Below, piece by piece: positions 54,343 through 62,982 of a stretch of 64,000 nucleotides of DNA. The DNA is from Acidimicrobiales bacterium. GTDB lineage: Bacteria; Actinomycetota; Acidimicrobiia; Acidimicrobiales; MedAcidi-G1. Made by a program: the position numbers and the translations under genes. The stretch spans positions 90,553 through 154,552 of the forward strand of contig JAAZXY010000002.1 of the NCBI GenBank assembly GCA_014239855.1. Reading direction: 5' to 3'. The notes beneath the pieces were generated by a model. That model was not told the DNA's origin. It did not search any database and was given only the letters and a program-made list of their open reading frames with translations. Within the stretch, counting starts at the first letter, position 1. The number at the start of each line of letters is the position of its first letter.

Positions 54343-56222
54343 GCGTACATCTCCTCGATGAGGTCGCCGAACGCGTCCTCCATGGCCGACCGCTTCAGCT
54401 TCTGGGTGGCCGTCAACTCGCCGTCCTCGTGGTCGAGTTCCTTGGGGATCATGCGGAACTTCTTGATGGTCTCCACCGAGGCGAACTTCTCGTTGGTTTC
54501 GTTGACAATGCCCTGGATGAGCTCGAGCACCTCGGGCTTCTCGCCCAGGTCGCGGTAGGTGGTGTAGGGGATGTTCTGGCGCAGCGCCCAGTTGCCCACG
54601 GTGTCCAACTCGATACCGACCAGGGCCGAGAGGAACTTCCGCCTGTCTCCGATGACCATGGCCTCCTTGACGTACGGCGAGGCCTTGAGGCTGTTCTCGA
54701 TCTCCGACGGCGAGATGTTCTTGCCGCCCGAGGTGATGATGATGTTCTTGATGCGGTCGACGATTCGCACGTGGGTCCCGTCCACCCATTCGCCCACGTC
54801 GCCGGTCCTCAACCATCCGTCCTCGGTGAACGTCTCGGCCGTCTGCTCGGGCTTGTTCCAGTAGCCGGCGAACACCCCCGGGTGCTTCACCTGGATCTCA
54901 CCGGTGTCGGCGTCGATGCGGAAGTGCGAGTCGGGCAGGTCGATGCCACCGAACGGCTCCCCCACCGTGCCCAACCTCATCCGGCCGGGGACGTTGATGG
55001 TGGCGATGGCCGTGTTCTCGGTCATGCCGTACAGCTCGTAGACCGGCACCCCGATGCCGGTGAAGAACTCCAGGATCTCCGGGGCGATGGGGGCTGCGCC
55101 GGAAGCGGCCCAGACGCACCGACGCATGCCGATGCGTTCCAACATGGCCCGGAAGACCAGGGGTCGACCGATGGCCGTCAGCAGTCGGCTCTTCATGGTG
55201 TGGAGCCCACCGTTGGCCACCTTCTCCCGACCCACCGCGGCAGCAAGGCGCATCCCGAACCGGAGCCACAACCTCTTGAACGGCGAGGCGTCGTTGGCCC
55301 GGATCATCACCCCGGCGTGGATCCGCTCCCAGATGCGGGGCACGGCGAAGAAGAGGGTGGGCTGGACCTCTCGAAGGTTGGCCGGCACCGTGTCGATGGA
55401 CTCGGCGAAGTTGACCGTCAGACCCAGCTCGGCCACGTGGAAGGTGGAGAAGATCCGCTCGGCCACGTGGCACAACGGCAGGTAACAGAGGATCTCGTCG
55501 TCACCGCCGATCCGGTAGTCGTCACGCATGGCCGGGTTCCGGAACATGGTCATCGAGTACGCCACGTTGCGGTGGGTGAGCATCGCCCCCTTGGGCGGGC
55601 CGGTGGTGCCCGAGGTGTAGACGAGCGTCATCCCGTCGTCCCACTTCGCCTCGGTCATCGACTCCTCGACCGCGCCGCAGTGGGTGGCCCGATGCTCTCG
55701 ACCGAGGGCCAGGAAGTCATCCCAGTCCAGCAGCCGGTCGTCGTCGTAGTTCCGCACGCCCCGGGGCTCGCAGTACAGGATCTTCCGGACGTCCGAGACC
55801 GTGCCCCGGTCGATGTCCAGGACCCGGTCGACCTGCTCCTGGTCCTCGGCCAGGTGGACCACCGACCCGCAGTCGGTCAGCAGGTACTCCACCTCGGCGG
55901 TCGGGTTGGTGGGGTAGAAGCCGACGGTGACCCCCCGGACGGCGATGGTGGCGAAGTCCAGGATCATCCACTCGGGACGGTTCTCCGACTGGATGGACAC
56001 CCGGTCGCCCACCTCGACGCCGAGGGCCAGCAGGCCGTGGGCGGCATCCAGCACCAGTTCCCAGATCTCCGCCGCCGTGGACTCCTGCCACACGCCGAAG
56101 TCCTTCTCGCGCATGACCACGTGATCGGGAGTTTCGACGGCGTGGCCGTACATCTGGGCAGCGAGCGTCGGGACCTGATAGGCCGCGACACCAGTGGTGA
56201 CCGCTGAGACCGTCGTCGTCAT
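54339..56222 (-). CDS. AMP-dependent acyl-CoA synthetase (long-chain FadD15/ACSL type)
   Basis: The 627-residue adenylating enzyme has the P-loop-like YTSGTTGPPKGAML at residues 202-215, the AMP motif YGMTENTAIATIN, the DGWLRTGDVGEW segment and the C-terminal IKNIIITSGGKNISPSEIE. It activates a carboxylic acid to acyl-CoA, and the domain layout fits long-chain or bulky-acid types. It heads the Liv-type operon, so it likely activates the imported compound. The ATG at 56222 gives the MTTTVSAV start; the frame upstream lacks similarity. Confidence 0.9.
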   Translation of the reverse strand: MTTTVSAVTTGVAAYQVPTLAAQMYGHAVETPDHVVMREKDFGVWQESTAAEIWELVLDAAHGLLALGVEVGDRVSIQSENRPEWMILDFATIAVRGVTVGFYPTNPTAEVEYLLTDCGSVVHLAEDQEQVDRVLDIDRGTVSDVRKILYCEPRGVRNYDDDRLLDWDDFLALGREHRATHCGAVEESMTEAKWDDGMTLVYTSGTTGPPKGAMLTHRNVAYSMTMFRNPAMRDDYRIGGDDEILCYLPLCHVAERIFSTFHVAELGLTVNFAESIDTVPANLREVQPTLFFAVPRIWERIHAGVMIRANDASPFKRLWLRFGMRLAAAVGREKVANGGLHTMKSRLLTAIGRPLVFRAMLERIGMRRCVWAASGAAPIAPEILEFFTGIGVPVYELYGMTENTAIATINVPGRMRLGTVGEPFGGIDLPDSHFRIDADTGEIQVKHPGVFAGYWNKPEQTAETFTEDGWLRTGDVGEWVDGTHVRIVDRIKNIIITSGGKNISPSEIENSLKASPYVKEAMVIGDRRKFLSALVGIELDTVGNWALRQNIPYTTYRDLGEKPEVLELIQGIVNETNEKFASVETIKKFRMIPKELDHEDGELTATQKLKRSAMEDAFGDLIEEMYA

Positions 56223-56286
56223 GGATTCCCTCCCCGGTCCCCTCAACCGACTGACGGACCGTAGGCTCCCTAACGACCGTTCGTCA

Positions 56287-56299
56287 ATGATTAAATCAT
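56287..56299. promoter_or_regulatory. Palindrome upstream of the acyl-CoA ligase operon, candidate operator
   Basis: ATGATTAAATCAT is a perfect 13-bp palindrome in the 204-base gap between the ligase and xseA starts. An AACGACCGTT palindrome lies about 15 bases nearer the ligase. This AT-rich patch likely holds the operon promoter and a MarR or TetR site. Confidence 0.45.
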
Positions 56300-56426
56300 C
56301 TGACGCCAGATAATATTTCCTCGTCCTCAGACGGTAACCGGGGAGACCCGTCCCGTCCAAGGCTGGCGATGACGATTCCGTGACGACGGGGGCGGTCCGG
56401 AAACACCGCCGAACTAGGTTCGCTCC

Positions 56427-57731
56427 ATGGTCGAGATGCTGATCGGGAGTTCGTCGGAGACGGAGGGCGAGTTCCCGGTGCTGTCCGTTCAGGATCTCGC
56501 CCACCTGCTCAAGAACGGCCTGGGCACTCTTTTCCCCGAAGACCTCTGGGTGGAGGGCCAGGTGTCGGGATTCCACGACGCCCGGAGCGGGCACGCCTAC
56601 TTCGAGCTGGTGGAGCCGTCCGACGTGCCCGGACGGGCGGTGGCCGCCAAGTTCAGCGTGGCCCTGTTCAAGGGATCCCGAGCCGGCGTGGACAAGACGC
56701 TGTCCTCAGCCGGCGGATTGACCCTCGGCAACGACCTGCAGCTACGCATCCGGGCCCGGCTCGACTTCTACCCGCCCAACGGCCGCCTGCAGCTCATCAT
56801 GAACGGCGTGGACCCCACGTTCACCCTGGGGCTTCTGGCCGCCGAACGCGACCGCCTGCTCAAGGCGCTGACCGACGAAGGACTGCTGCGGGCCAACCGG
56901 GCCAATCCCGTGCCGGTGCCCCCTCTTCGCATCGGTCTGGTGACCAGCGTGGGATCGGCCGCCCACGCCGACTTCACCGACGAACTGTCCCGTAGTGGCC
57001 TGCCGTTTGAGATCCTCGAGCACGACGCACGGGTCCAGGGCGACGGTTCAGCCGTGGACCTGGCCGAGGCACTGGTCGTGGTGGCCACCCATCAGCCCGA
57101 CGTCATCGCGCTGGTCCGAGGCGGCGGTTCAGCCACCGACCTGGCGGGTTTCGACGCCGAGGTGCTGGCTCGAACCATCGCCGCGCTCGACGTGGCCGTG
57201 GTGACCGGCATCGGCCACGAGGTGGACCGGTCGGTGTCCGACGAGGTGGCGCACACGGCGTTCAAGACCCCGACGGCCTGTGCGGCAGCCCTCGTCGAGC
57301 AGGTCCGGGCGTTCTCCGACGACGTCGACGGTCTCCGGGCCACCATTGCCGACCGGGCACGCACCGCCCTCGACCGGGCCGGCGACCGCCTCGACGAACT
57401 GGCCCACCGCACCGTGGTTTCGGCATCGGCCGACCTGACCCGTCACGGCGACCGCCTGACCGAGGCCGCGGTACGCCTCCGTCGGGGCCCGGGGACGGTG
57501 CTGGACCGAAGGAGCGAACACCTCGACGGCGTGGCCGCCCGGGTGCGCGCCCTGGACCCGGCCCGGATCCTGGCCCGCGGCTGGTCGATCACCCGCCGGT
57601 CCGACGGCTCGCTGATACGGACCGTCGACGACGTGGCGGTCGGGGACTCGCTGGTCACGACGCTGAGCGGCGGCGAGGTGGCGAGTACCGTCAACGGCAG
57701 CACCCCCACCGGCCAGGAGAGCGATCAGTGA
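56427..57731 (+). CDS. xseA: Exodeoxyribonuclease VII large subunit
   Basis: XseA is the catalytic subunit of the single-strand exonuclease ExoVII. The 434-residue protein starts with an OB-fold (VLSVQDLAHLLKNGLG, LWVEGQVSGFHDARSGHAYFEL in part). The catalytic domain follows (GLVTSVGSAAHADF, LVRGGGSATDLAGFDAE, VTGIGHEVDRSVSDEVA) and then a helical arm that binds XseB. The C-terminal ILARGWSITRRSDG is typical. xseB overlaps by four bases. Confidence 0.94.
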   Translation: MVEMLIGSSSETEGEFPVLSVQDLAHLLKNGLGTLFPEDLWVEGQVSGFHDARSGHAYFELVEPSDVPGRAVAAKFSVALFKGSRAGVDKTLSSAGGLTLGNDLQLRIRARLDFYPPNGRLQLIMNGVDPTFTLGLLAAERDRLLKALTDEGLLRANRANPVPVPPLRIGLVTSVGSAAHADFTDELSRSGLPFEILEHDARVQGDGSAVDLAEALVVVATHQPDVIALVRGGGSATDLAGFDAEVLARTIAALDVAVVTGIGHEVDRSVSDEVAHTAFKTPTACAAALVEQVRAFSDDVDGLRATIADRARTALDRAGDRLDELAHRTVVSASADLTRHGDRLTEAAVRLRRGPGTVLDRRSEHLDGVAARVRALDPARILARGWSITRRSDGSLIRTVDDVAVGDSLVTTLSGGEVASTVNGSTPTGQESDQ

Positions 57732-57976
57732 CCACCGATGAGGACCTGCCCGGTTACGCCGAGGCCCTCGAAGAACTCCAGGAGATCCTCGGGACCCTGG
57801 AGTCCGACACCACCGACGTGGACCTGCTGGCCGACCGGGTGCAGCGGGCCGACGTGCTGATTCGCCACTGCCGCACCCGCCTCGACGACGCCCGCCTCCG
57901 GGTGACCCGGGTGGTCGCCGCGCTGGATTCCGAGAGCACCGGATCAGATACCGGTGACTCAGAAGCGGGCGACTGA
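57728..57976 (+). CDS. xseB: Exodeoxyribonuclease VII small subunit
   Basis: The 82-residue protein matches XseB: the helical pair YAEALEELQEILGTLESD and LLADRVQRADVLIRHCRTRL binds the XseA arm. Its GTG start overlaps the xseA TGA. The Ser/Asp/Glu-rich tail is longer than in E. coli. It precedes the dehydrogenase-like gene by three bases. Confidence 0.93.
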   Translation: MTTDEDLPGYAEALEELQEILGTLESDTTDVDLLADRVQRADVLIRHCRTRLDDARLRVTRVVAALDSESTGSDTGDSEAGD

Positions 57977-57979
57977 CCG

Positions 57980-58801
57980 GTGTTCATCCGCAAGCTGACC
58001 TCCGCCGACGCCTTCGTGGCCGTCGACCTGGCCGACGTTCCCGGTTGCGGCGTGGTGCGGTGCGCCCCGAAGATCCTCCAGGGCGGGGCGAAGGACCTGG
58101 CCCGCTCCACCACCTACGCCCTGGCCGCCCTCGAGCGCCGGGAGACCGGGATATCGGCCGGCATCAACGCCGCTCCGGAAGACCGTGACGCCGCAGTGGT
58201 CGCCCTCGCCGCCGAAGTGGCCGGTTGGGACGCGGGCTACCGACTGGTGGCCGCCAAGGGAGTCGAACCCGGATCGCTGGGCTCCGTCGAACAGGCCGAC
58301 GACGCGGCACTGCTGGCCGCCGGCGCGGTGGCCGCCGGTCTGGCGGCCTGTCCGGACGCTGGCACTGCGGTGGTCGACGGATCGGCCGGGCCGGAACTGG
58401 TCGCCGAGCTGACCTCCCGGGGCCTGACCGTCATCGACGTCGAACAGCCCCTGATCGCCGAGGCGGACCTGCTGTTCGTGGGATCCAAGATCGGCGCCAT
58501 CGATCACGGTGCCGCCGATCAGCTCCGGATCCGAGCCGTCGTTCCGACCAACGCTCTTCCGCTCACCACGAAAGCGGTAGCCCACTGCCGACGCAACGGG
58601 GTGCTGGCCCTTCCGGACTTCATCTCCACGGCCGGGCCGCTCATGGGCGACGCGGTCAGGGCCCGCGATGCCATTTCGGAGGTCATCGGCTCGGTCATCG
58701 GCCATGCCGATGGTCCGGTGCTCGGCGCGTGTGAGCGGGCCGAGGCATTCCTGGCCGGGTGGCAGACCGAACTACCTTTCGGCCGCCCCATGGCAGCCTG
58801 A
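57980..58801 (+). CDS. Divergent Glu/Leu/Phe/Val dehydrogenase-like protein
   Basis: The 273-residue product follows xseB by three bases. The C-terminal half shows the pattern VPTNALPLTTKAVAHCRRNG then ALPDFISTAG, close to the dinucleotide-domain end of amino-acid dehydrogenases (NxPxTxEA...PDxxANAGG). The N-terminal part has LARSTTYALAAL, like the start of the catalytic segment. The catalytic lysine of the GGGK/GGAKG motif is not clear (RRETGISAGIN), so activity is doubtful. It is shorter than true family members (about 350-450). It may be a degenerate homologue with another role. Confidence 0.5.
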   Translation: MFIRKLTSADAFVAVDLADVPGCGVVRCAPKILQGGAKDLARSTTYALAALERRETGISAGINAAPEDRDAAVVALAAEVAGWDAGYRLVAAKGVEPGSLGSVEQADDAALLAAGAVAAGLAACPDAGTAVVDGSAGPELVAELTSRGLTVIDVEQPLIAEADLLFVGSKIGAIDHGAADQLRIRAVVPTNALPLTTKAVAHCRRNGVLALPDFISTAGPLMGDAVRARDAISEVIGSVIGHADGPVLGACERAEAFLAGWQTELPFGRPMAA

Positions 58802-58804
58802 AGT

Positions 58805-59197
58805 TCAGTCGCGGCCGTTGAGGTCGACGATGAGACCCGACAGGTACCGCACGATGCGGCCTTCAGCGAAGCCCAGCACGCCGTAGACCTGCCGGACCTG
58901 GCCCTCGGGGCTGGTGATGGTGGCCTCGAATCGCACGACGTCGCCCTCCTCGGTGAACCGGTCGGTCGACACGAGCACGCCCGGGCCCTGTTCGACCAGC
59001 ATCTCACCCAACCAGCGACCCACCTCGGCGTGGCCGCGCCGGACACCGTCGAAGGCCAGTACCTCGGCATCGTCGGCGAACAGGTCGAGGAGTGCCTCGA
59101 GGTCGCCATGCTCCAGCCGGGCCATGAACCGCTCAAAGAGCAGGCGGCCCGGGCCGGCCGTGGGCGCGGAAGTTCGATCCAGTAGAGCGGTGTCCAT
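58805..59197 (-). CDS. SnoaL/NTF2-like domain protein
   Basis: The 130-residue protein has the cone-shaped alpha/beta NTF2-like pattern: helix FERFMARLEHGDLEALLDLF, strand DDAEVLAFDGVRRGHAEVGRWL and the late strands VRFEATITSPEG, VYGVLGFAEGRIVRYLSGL. Such domains serve as isomerases, hydrolases or binding modules, so no function is assigned. The start at 59197 has little leader between it and a possible promoter. It is convergent with the gene at 57980 with four bases between. Confidence 0.75.
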   Translation of the reverse strand: MDTALLDRTSAPTAGPGRLLFERFMARLEHGDLEALLDLFADDAEVLAFDGVRRGHAEVGRWLGEMLVEQGPGVLVSTDRFTEEGDVVRFEATITSPEGQVRQVYGVLGFAEGRIVRYLSGLIVDLNGRD

Positions 59198-59308
59198 GCG
59201 AAAAACGCTAACGACCCGCACCCCGGTGGGCCACCGGATGGTGACCGGGTTCACCGGTGACCCGGGTCACCGTGATCGGTCACCCGCCGTACGCTGGGCG
59301 CCACACAC

Positions 59309-59385
59309 GGGGCTGTAGCTCAGTTGGCTAGAGCACCTGCTTTGCAAGCAGGGGGTCGTGGGTTCGATTCCCATCAGCTCCACCA
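59309..59385 (+). tRNA. tRNA-Ala (anticodon TGC)
   Basis: A 77-base cloverleaf: acceptor GGGGCTG/CAGCTCC with one G-U pair, anticodon loop TTTGCAA (anticodon TGC), T-arm GTGGGTTCGATTCCCAT, discriminator A and encoded CCA. Confidence 0.96.
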
Positions 59386-59410
59386 TGGATCGTCATCACC
59401 GGACAGGCCG

Positions 59411-59794
59411 ATGAGCGCGGTCCGCGACGCACAGGACCAGGCGCTCCTGGCCGGGTTGCGTGCTGCCTGCCTGCCCCTCCCCGGCGTGGAGGAGCGGGTG
59501 AACCACGGCATGCCGACCTTCGCCGTGGTCAAGCGGACCGCCTTCTGCAACCTCCACCACCACCATGAGGACGACCGTCCCACCCTCTGGTTCAAGGCTG
59601 CGGCCGGCGTGCAGGCCGAGTTGGTCGACCAGGAACCCGACCGGTTCTTCGTCCCGCCCTACGTGGGGCCACGGGGCTGGGTGGGCCTACGCCTGGACGT
59701 GGACCTCGACTGGGATGAGGTGGCTGCCGTGGTCGAGGACGCCTGGCGACTCACCGCCACCAAGCGCCAGCTGGCCGAGCGGGACGACGCCTGA
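59411..59794 (+). CDS. MmcQ/YjbR-family protein
   Basis: The 127-residue protein matches the YjbR-like fold: LPGVEERVNHGMPTFAV at the N-side, a FCNLHHHHEDDRPTLWFKAAAG core and the Trp-rich GPRGWVGLRLDVDLDWDEV end. Family members are small DNA-binding-like alpha/beta proteins of unknown role. It starts 25 bases after tRNA-Ala, and I take the ATG at 59411 because the upstream frame runs through the tRNA. It is convergent with the deacetylase gene. Confidence 0.8.
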   Translation: MSAVRDAQDQALLAGLRAACLPLPGVEERVNHGMPTFAVVKRTAFCNLHHHHEDDRPTLWFKAAAGVQAELVDQEPDRFFVPPYVGPRGWVGLRLDVDLDWDEVAAVVEDAWRLTATKRQLAERDDA

Positions 59795-59811
59795 TCCCCG
59801 ACCTGTAGCCA

Positions 59812-59839
59812 GGAAATGCTGGTCAGGAATCGCTGGTCA
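59812..59839. repeat. Imperfect 14-bp tandem repeat at a convergent junction
   Basis: GGAAATGCTGGTCA and GGAATCGCTGGTCA are adjacent near-copies that run into the stop of the deacetylase gene. A third partial copy follows. It belongs to the class of 12-14-bp repeats found at other gene ends. Confidence 0.6.
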
Positions 59840-60865
59840 GGAGACGTGACCGGTCAGGACATTGACGGCGTTGATGCCGATCTCGTCCACCGCGTAGCCA
59901 CCCTCCATCACGTACACCGTCGGAATCCCGAGCGCCCCGATTCGGCGGCCCACCACCGTGAAGTCGTCGCTGGCCAACTTGAAGAAGCTGATCGGGTCGT
60001 GCTCGAAGGCGTCCACCCCGAGTGACACCACCAGTGCCTCGGGTCGGTGGGCGGCAACGTGTCCGCAGGCTTCGTCCAACGCACCGGACCACTCGTCGAA
60101 CGCCGTGCCGGGGCGCATCGGGTAGTTCCGTGTGAACCCCTCGCCCGCACCGGCTCCCACCTCGTCGACATATCCGAGAAAGTGGGGGAAAGCGTCCTCA
60201 GGGTGTCCGTGGAGCGAAGCGAACAGCACGTCGGACCGACTCCAGAAGATGGACTGCGTGCCGTTGCCGTGGTGGAAGTCCATGTCCAGTACGGCCACCC
60301 GCTCGGCACCGTCAGCCACGAACCCCTCGGCCGCCACGGCCGCGTTGTTCAGGAAGCAGTAGCCACCGAACTGGTCGGCCGAAGCGTGGTGGCCGGGCGG
60401 ACGGCACAATCCGAAGGCCACCGGTTCGCCGCCGGCCACCAGCCGTTGGGCGGTCTGGGCAATGGCCGCTGATGCCGACGCAGCCTGCCAGGTGCCGGCG
60501 GTGATGGAGGTTTCGGCGGCCAACGCGAAGTAGCCCAGCTTCCCCTCCGGCTCGACGGGGATCCGGTCCTGTTGGAGGCCACGCACCGGGAACATGCTCG
60601 GGATGGCATCGCCGGTGCGCCCACTGGCCACCCACTCGTCCCAGAACCCCTCCAGGAAGTCGACGTAGGCCGGATCGTGGACGCGTCTTACCCGGTCCAG
60701 GTCCACCGGATCAGGTGCGGTGCGGTCGTCCAGACCGGCTGCGTCCAACGCAGCGACCACGTGGTCCCACCGCTCGGGACACTCGAACGGCCGCACCAGG
60801 CTTCCCTCGTACAACTCCCCGTCCGGGAAATGGGCCCGATGGTCCTCGCTCAGTACCACCCGCAT
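59837..60865 (-). CDS. Histone-deacetylase family hydrolase (acetylpolyamine amidohydrolase-like)
   Basis: The 342-residue zinc hydrolase has the HDAC-family signature CRPPGHHASADQFGGYCFLNN (split: GHHA, GYCFLNNAAVA) and the metal site VAVLDMDFHHGNGTQSIF with Asp, His and Asp ligands. The closest bacterial types are acetylpolyamine amidohydrolases and AcuC-like proteins. It would remove acyl groups from polyamines or proteins in the cytosol. The DoxX gene is 11 bases upstream in the same direction, so the two form an operon. Confidence 0.87.
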   Translation of the reverse strand: MRVVLSEDHRAHFPDGELYEGSLVRPFECPERWDHVVAALDAAGLDDRTAPDPVDLDRVRRVHDPAYVDFLEGFWDEWVASGRTGDAIPSMFPVRGLQQDRIPVEPEGKLGYFALAAETSITAGTWQAASASAAIAQTAQRLVAGGEPVAFGLCRPPGHHASADQFGGYCFLNNAAVAAEGFVADGAERVAVLDMDFHHGNGTQSIFWSRSDVLFASLHGHPEDAFPHFLGYVDEVGAGAGEGFTRNYPMRPGTAFDEWSGALDEACGHVAAHRPEALVVSLGVDAFEHDPISFFKLASDDFTVVGRRIGALGIPTVYVMEGGYAVDEIGINAVNVLTGHVS

Positions 60866-60876
60866 GGTGCTGCTCC

Positions 60877-61398
60877 TCAGTCTCCCGAGGCCACCGAGGA
60901 CGGCCGGTAGAAGGTCAACATCTGGCCGATCCCCCCACCCACGCCGACCAGGAGGGCGATCCAGAAACCGGTCATGCCGTCAAGGTCGGTGGCGATGCCC
61001 AGGCCCTCGTCGATCGACCATTCGCCGGGTCCCGTGGTGGCTGACACCAGGGCGGCGGCCGACAGCACGAAGACGTATTCCCAGCCTTCCTTGATGATGA
61101 AGAACCCGTTGCTGCGGTGCGACGTCCAACCGGCCACCGTCATCACCCCGATCACGCCTGCCGCGGCGAACGAATGGAGCAAGCCCACCGCCAGCAGCAA
61201 CCCGGCGCCCACCTCGGTGGAGGCTGCCAGATAGGCATTCAAGCGTCCGGGTCGCATGCCGATGCTGTCGAACCAGCGTCCGGTGCCGGGGATCTTCCCC
61301 CCGCCGGTGAACTTGTTCCAGCCGTGGGCGGCCAACGTCAGACCCACCACCACCCTGAGGATGAGCAGGGCCAGGTTGGCGTCAGTGGTCAGTTCCAT
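60877..61398 (-). CDS. DoxX-family membrane protein
   Basis: The 173-residue protein has four hydrophobic segments and the DoxX hallmarks LRVVVGLTLAAHGWNKF, AASTEVGAGLLLAVGL and GVIGVMTVAGWT. DoxX proteins are membrane subunits or redox-linked proteins of varied role. It is co-directional with the deacetylase gene and its start is 88 bases from the divergent gene at 61487. The C-terminus adds a glycine-rich helix (ALLVGVGGGIGQML). Confidence 0.82.
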   Translation of the reverse strand: MELTTDANLALLILRVVVGLTLAAHGWNKFTGGGKIPGTGRWFDSIGMRPGRLNAYLAASTEVGAGLLLAVGLLHSFAAAGVIGVMTVAGWTSHRSNGFFIIKEGWEYVFVLSAAALVSATTGPGEWSIDEGLGIATDLDGMTGFWIALLVGVGGGIGQMLTFYRPSSVASGD

Positions 61399-61486
61399 GG
61401 AAGTTCCTCCGGTCCGTCGGGTAGTTGGCGACCGCCGCGGACCCTACCGGGAGACCCCGTTCCCGGACCGGTCCTAGGCTGGCCGG

Positions 61487-61738
61487 ATGCTGACGCTCAA
61501 GATCATCATGGCCATCCTGGTGGCCGTGATGATGCTGCGAATGGGCATCGCCGTGCTGCGGGCCCTGGCCACTCCGATTCCCGAACCACCACCGGCCGGA
61601 GAACTCCGGAAGGTCAAGCTCCAGTACCGCTGCACCCTCTGTGGAACCGAGGTCCGGATGACGGTGGCTCCCGACGAGGCTCCCGATCCACCTCGTCACT
61701 GCATGGACGACATGGAACTCCAGACCGTCGAGGAGTAA
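61487..61738 (+). CDS. Small single-span membrane protein with CxxC zinc-ribbon-like end
   Basis: The 83-residue protein has one N-terminal membrane segment (IIMAILVAVMMLRMGIAVLRAL) and a soluble tail with CTLCG, then a Cys in PRHCMDDMEL. The CxxC...C set suggests a partial zinc ribbon. Similar small proteins occur before crgA in Actinobacteria, but I cannot name a family. The ATG at 61487 is close to the end of the divergent DoxX promoter region. Confidence 0.65.
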   Translation: MLTLKIIMAILVAVMMLRMGIAVLRALATPIPEPPPAGELRKVKLQYRCTLCGTEVRMTVAPDEAPDPPRHCMDDMELQTVEE

Positions 61739-61872
61739 TCGTCGCGATTCAGGCGCGTCGCGCCTGTTCAAGCCCGCTTTTCAGGTCGCGGTTTTCCACA
61801 GGGTGGGGACACACCTGTGGGCAAATCACATCGGTGTGGTTCCCGCCGTCGGCCGGGATCCGCCGAGGGCCA

Positions 61873-61914
61873 GCGTCGGTGATCCTGCGTCAGTGATCCC
61901 GCGTCAGTGATATT
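61873..61914. repeat. 14-bp tandem repeat, three copies, at the crgA 3' end
   Basis: GCGTCGGTGATCCT, GCGTCAGTGATCCC and GCGTCAGTGATATT are consecutive near-copies of one 14-mer. The last copy contains the crgA stop codon at 61904-61906. The junction is convergent with the gene at 61487. Confidence 0.9.
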
Positions 61915-62227
61915 GCGTGGCGGTGATGATCCCGCCGAGGATCGAACCGAGGCCCAGGAGCAGGAACCCGTTGCTGGTCCCGCCGGGCATCCAACCCACG
62001 TAGTTGAAGAAGATGATCAGGACGCCCAGGCCCAGCAGGCCGAACAGCAGCACCGTCATCCAGGTGGGCGACGGCGCGTGGCCGGCCGACATGGAGTGGT
62101 CCGCCGGCGCACCGGTGCGGGTGCCCTTCGGGGTGACCCGACCTCCCTGGACCCGCTTCTTGGTGGGACGGGGACGCGACGGGGACGCCTCTTCGTCGAT
62201 GGGCTGGTCGTTCTCGCTGGTCGACAT
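61904..62227 (-). CDS. crgA: Cell division protein CrgA
   Basis: The 107-residue protein has a charged N-terminus (about 50 residues) and two membrane segments, [23 protein letters not shown] and the hydrophobic stretch starting [11 protein letters not shown], joined by a short loop. CrgA is an actinobacterial divisome/growth-zone protein that interacts with FtsZ, FtsI and other septal proteins. It lies close to trpG and pknB as in mycobacteria. The ATG at 62227 is the family start. Confidence 0.9.
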   Translation of the reverse strand: MSTSENDQPIDEEASPSRPRPTKKRVQGGRVTPKGTRTGAPADHSMSAGHAPSPTWMTVLLFGLLGLGVLIIFFNYVGWMPGGTSNGFLLLGLGSILGGIITATQYH

Positions 62228-62318
62228 GTCCCGGAGGATACGGCACCCGGCACCTCTCTGGACCCGACGGTGTCCAAACCCGACGAGACTCGGGACCGGT
62301 TCGGTTAGCGTCCGCCCG

Positions 62319-62897
62319 GTGAGCGCACGCGTCCTGGTCATCGACAACTACGACTCGTTCGTCTACAACCTCGTCCAGTATCTGGGTGAGCTCGGCGCCG
62401 ATCCGCTGGTCCACCGCCACGACGCGGTGACCCTGGCCGATGTGGAGGCCCTGGCCCCCGACGCCGTGCTGATCAGTCCCGGGCCGGGGCGACCGGAGGA
62501 CGCCGGCGTGTCCACGTCGGTCATCCGCTGGGCAGCCGGACGGGTGCCCCTGCTCGGGGTGTGTCTCGGCCACCAGGCCATCGGTGCCGCGTGGGGCGGC
62601 TCGGTGGTACGGGCGCCGGAGGTGATGCACGGCAAGACCTCCATGATCCACCACGAGGGCGCCGGCGTGTTCGACGGCCTTCCCGCCCCCCTGGAGGCCA
62701 CCCGCTACCACTCCCTCATCGTCGACCGGGACTCGGTCCCCGACGAACTGGAGATCACGGCGACCAGCGAGGACGGCCTGGTCATGGGGCTGCGCCACCG
62801 CGAGTTCGACGTGGAGGGCGTGCAGTTCCACCCCGAATCGATCCTGACGGCCAACGGGCACGACCTGCTGGCCAACTTCCTGGCCCGGGTCGCCTGA
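62319..62897 (+). CDS. Glutamine amidotransferase of anthranilate or aminodeoxychorismate synthase
   Basis: The 192-residue class I amidotransferase has the nucleophile Cys82 in [12 protein letters not shown] and the His171/Glu173 pair in FHPES. It supplies ammonia for anthranilate (TrpG) or 4-amino-4-deoxychorismate (PabA). One protein may serve both, so I leave the symbol blank. It starts at a GTG 91 bases after the crgA start, divergent from it. Its location between crgA and pknB matches the mycobacterial Rv0011c-Rv0014c order. Confidence 0.9.
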   Translation: MSARVLVIDNYDSFVYNLVQYLGELGADPLVHRHDAVTLADVEALAPDAVLISPGPGRPEDAGVSTSVIRWAAGRVPLLGVCLGHQAIGAAWGGSVVRAPEVMHGKTSMIHHEGAGVFDGLPAPLEATRYHSLIVDRDSVPDELEITATSEDGLVMGLRHREFDVEGVQFHPESILTANGHDLLANFLARVA

Positions 62898-62933
62898 CCC
62901 GGATGCAACCCGCCGGGACTGGTTCCCGGCCTT

Positions 62934-62975
62934 CAATCCGCTGGAAGCAATCCGCTGGAAGCAATCCGCTGGAAG
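62934..62975. repeat. 14-bp tandem repeat, three copies, between trpG and pknB ends
   Basis: Three exact head-to-tail copies of CAATCCGCTGGAAG lie in the convergent junction between the amidotransferase and kinase genes, eight bases before the kinase stop. Confidence 0.95.
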
Positions 62976-62982
62976 CGGGTGA

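Noticed and set aside
61790..61830. DnaA-box-like TTTTCCACAGG and CTGTGGGCA near crgA
   Set aside because: Only two degenerate sites; origin genes are not in the window, although the crgA-trpG-pknB order does suggest the origin may be within some tens of kilobases.
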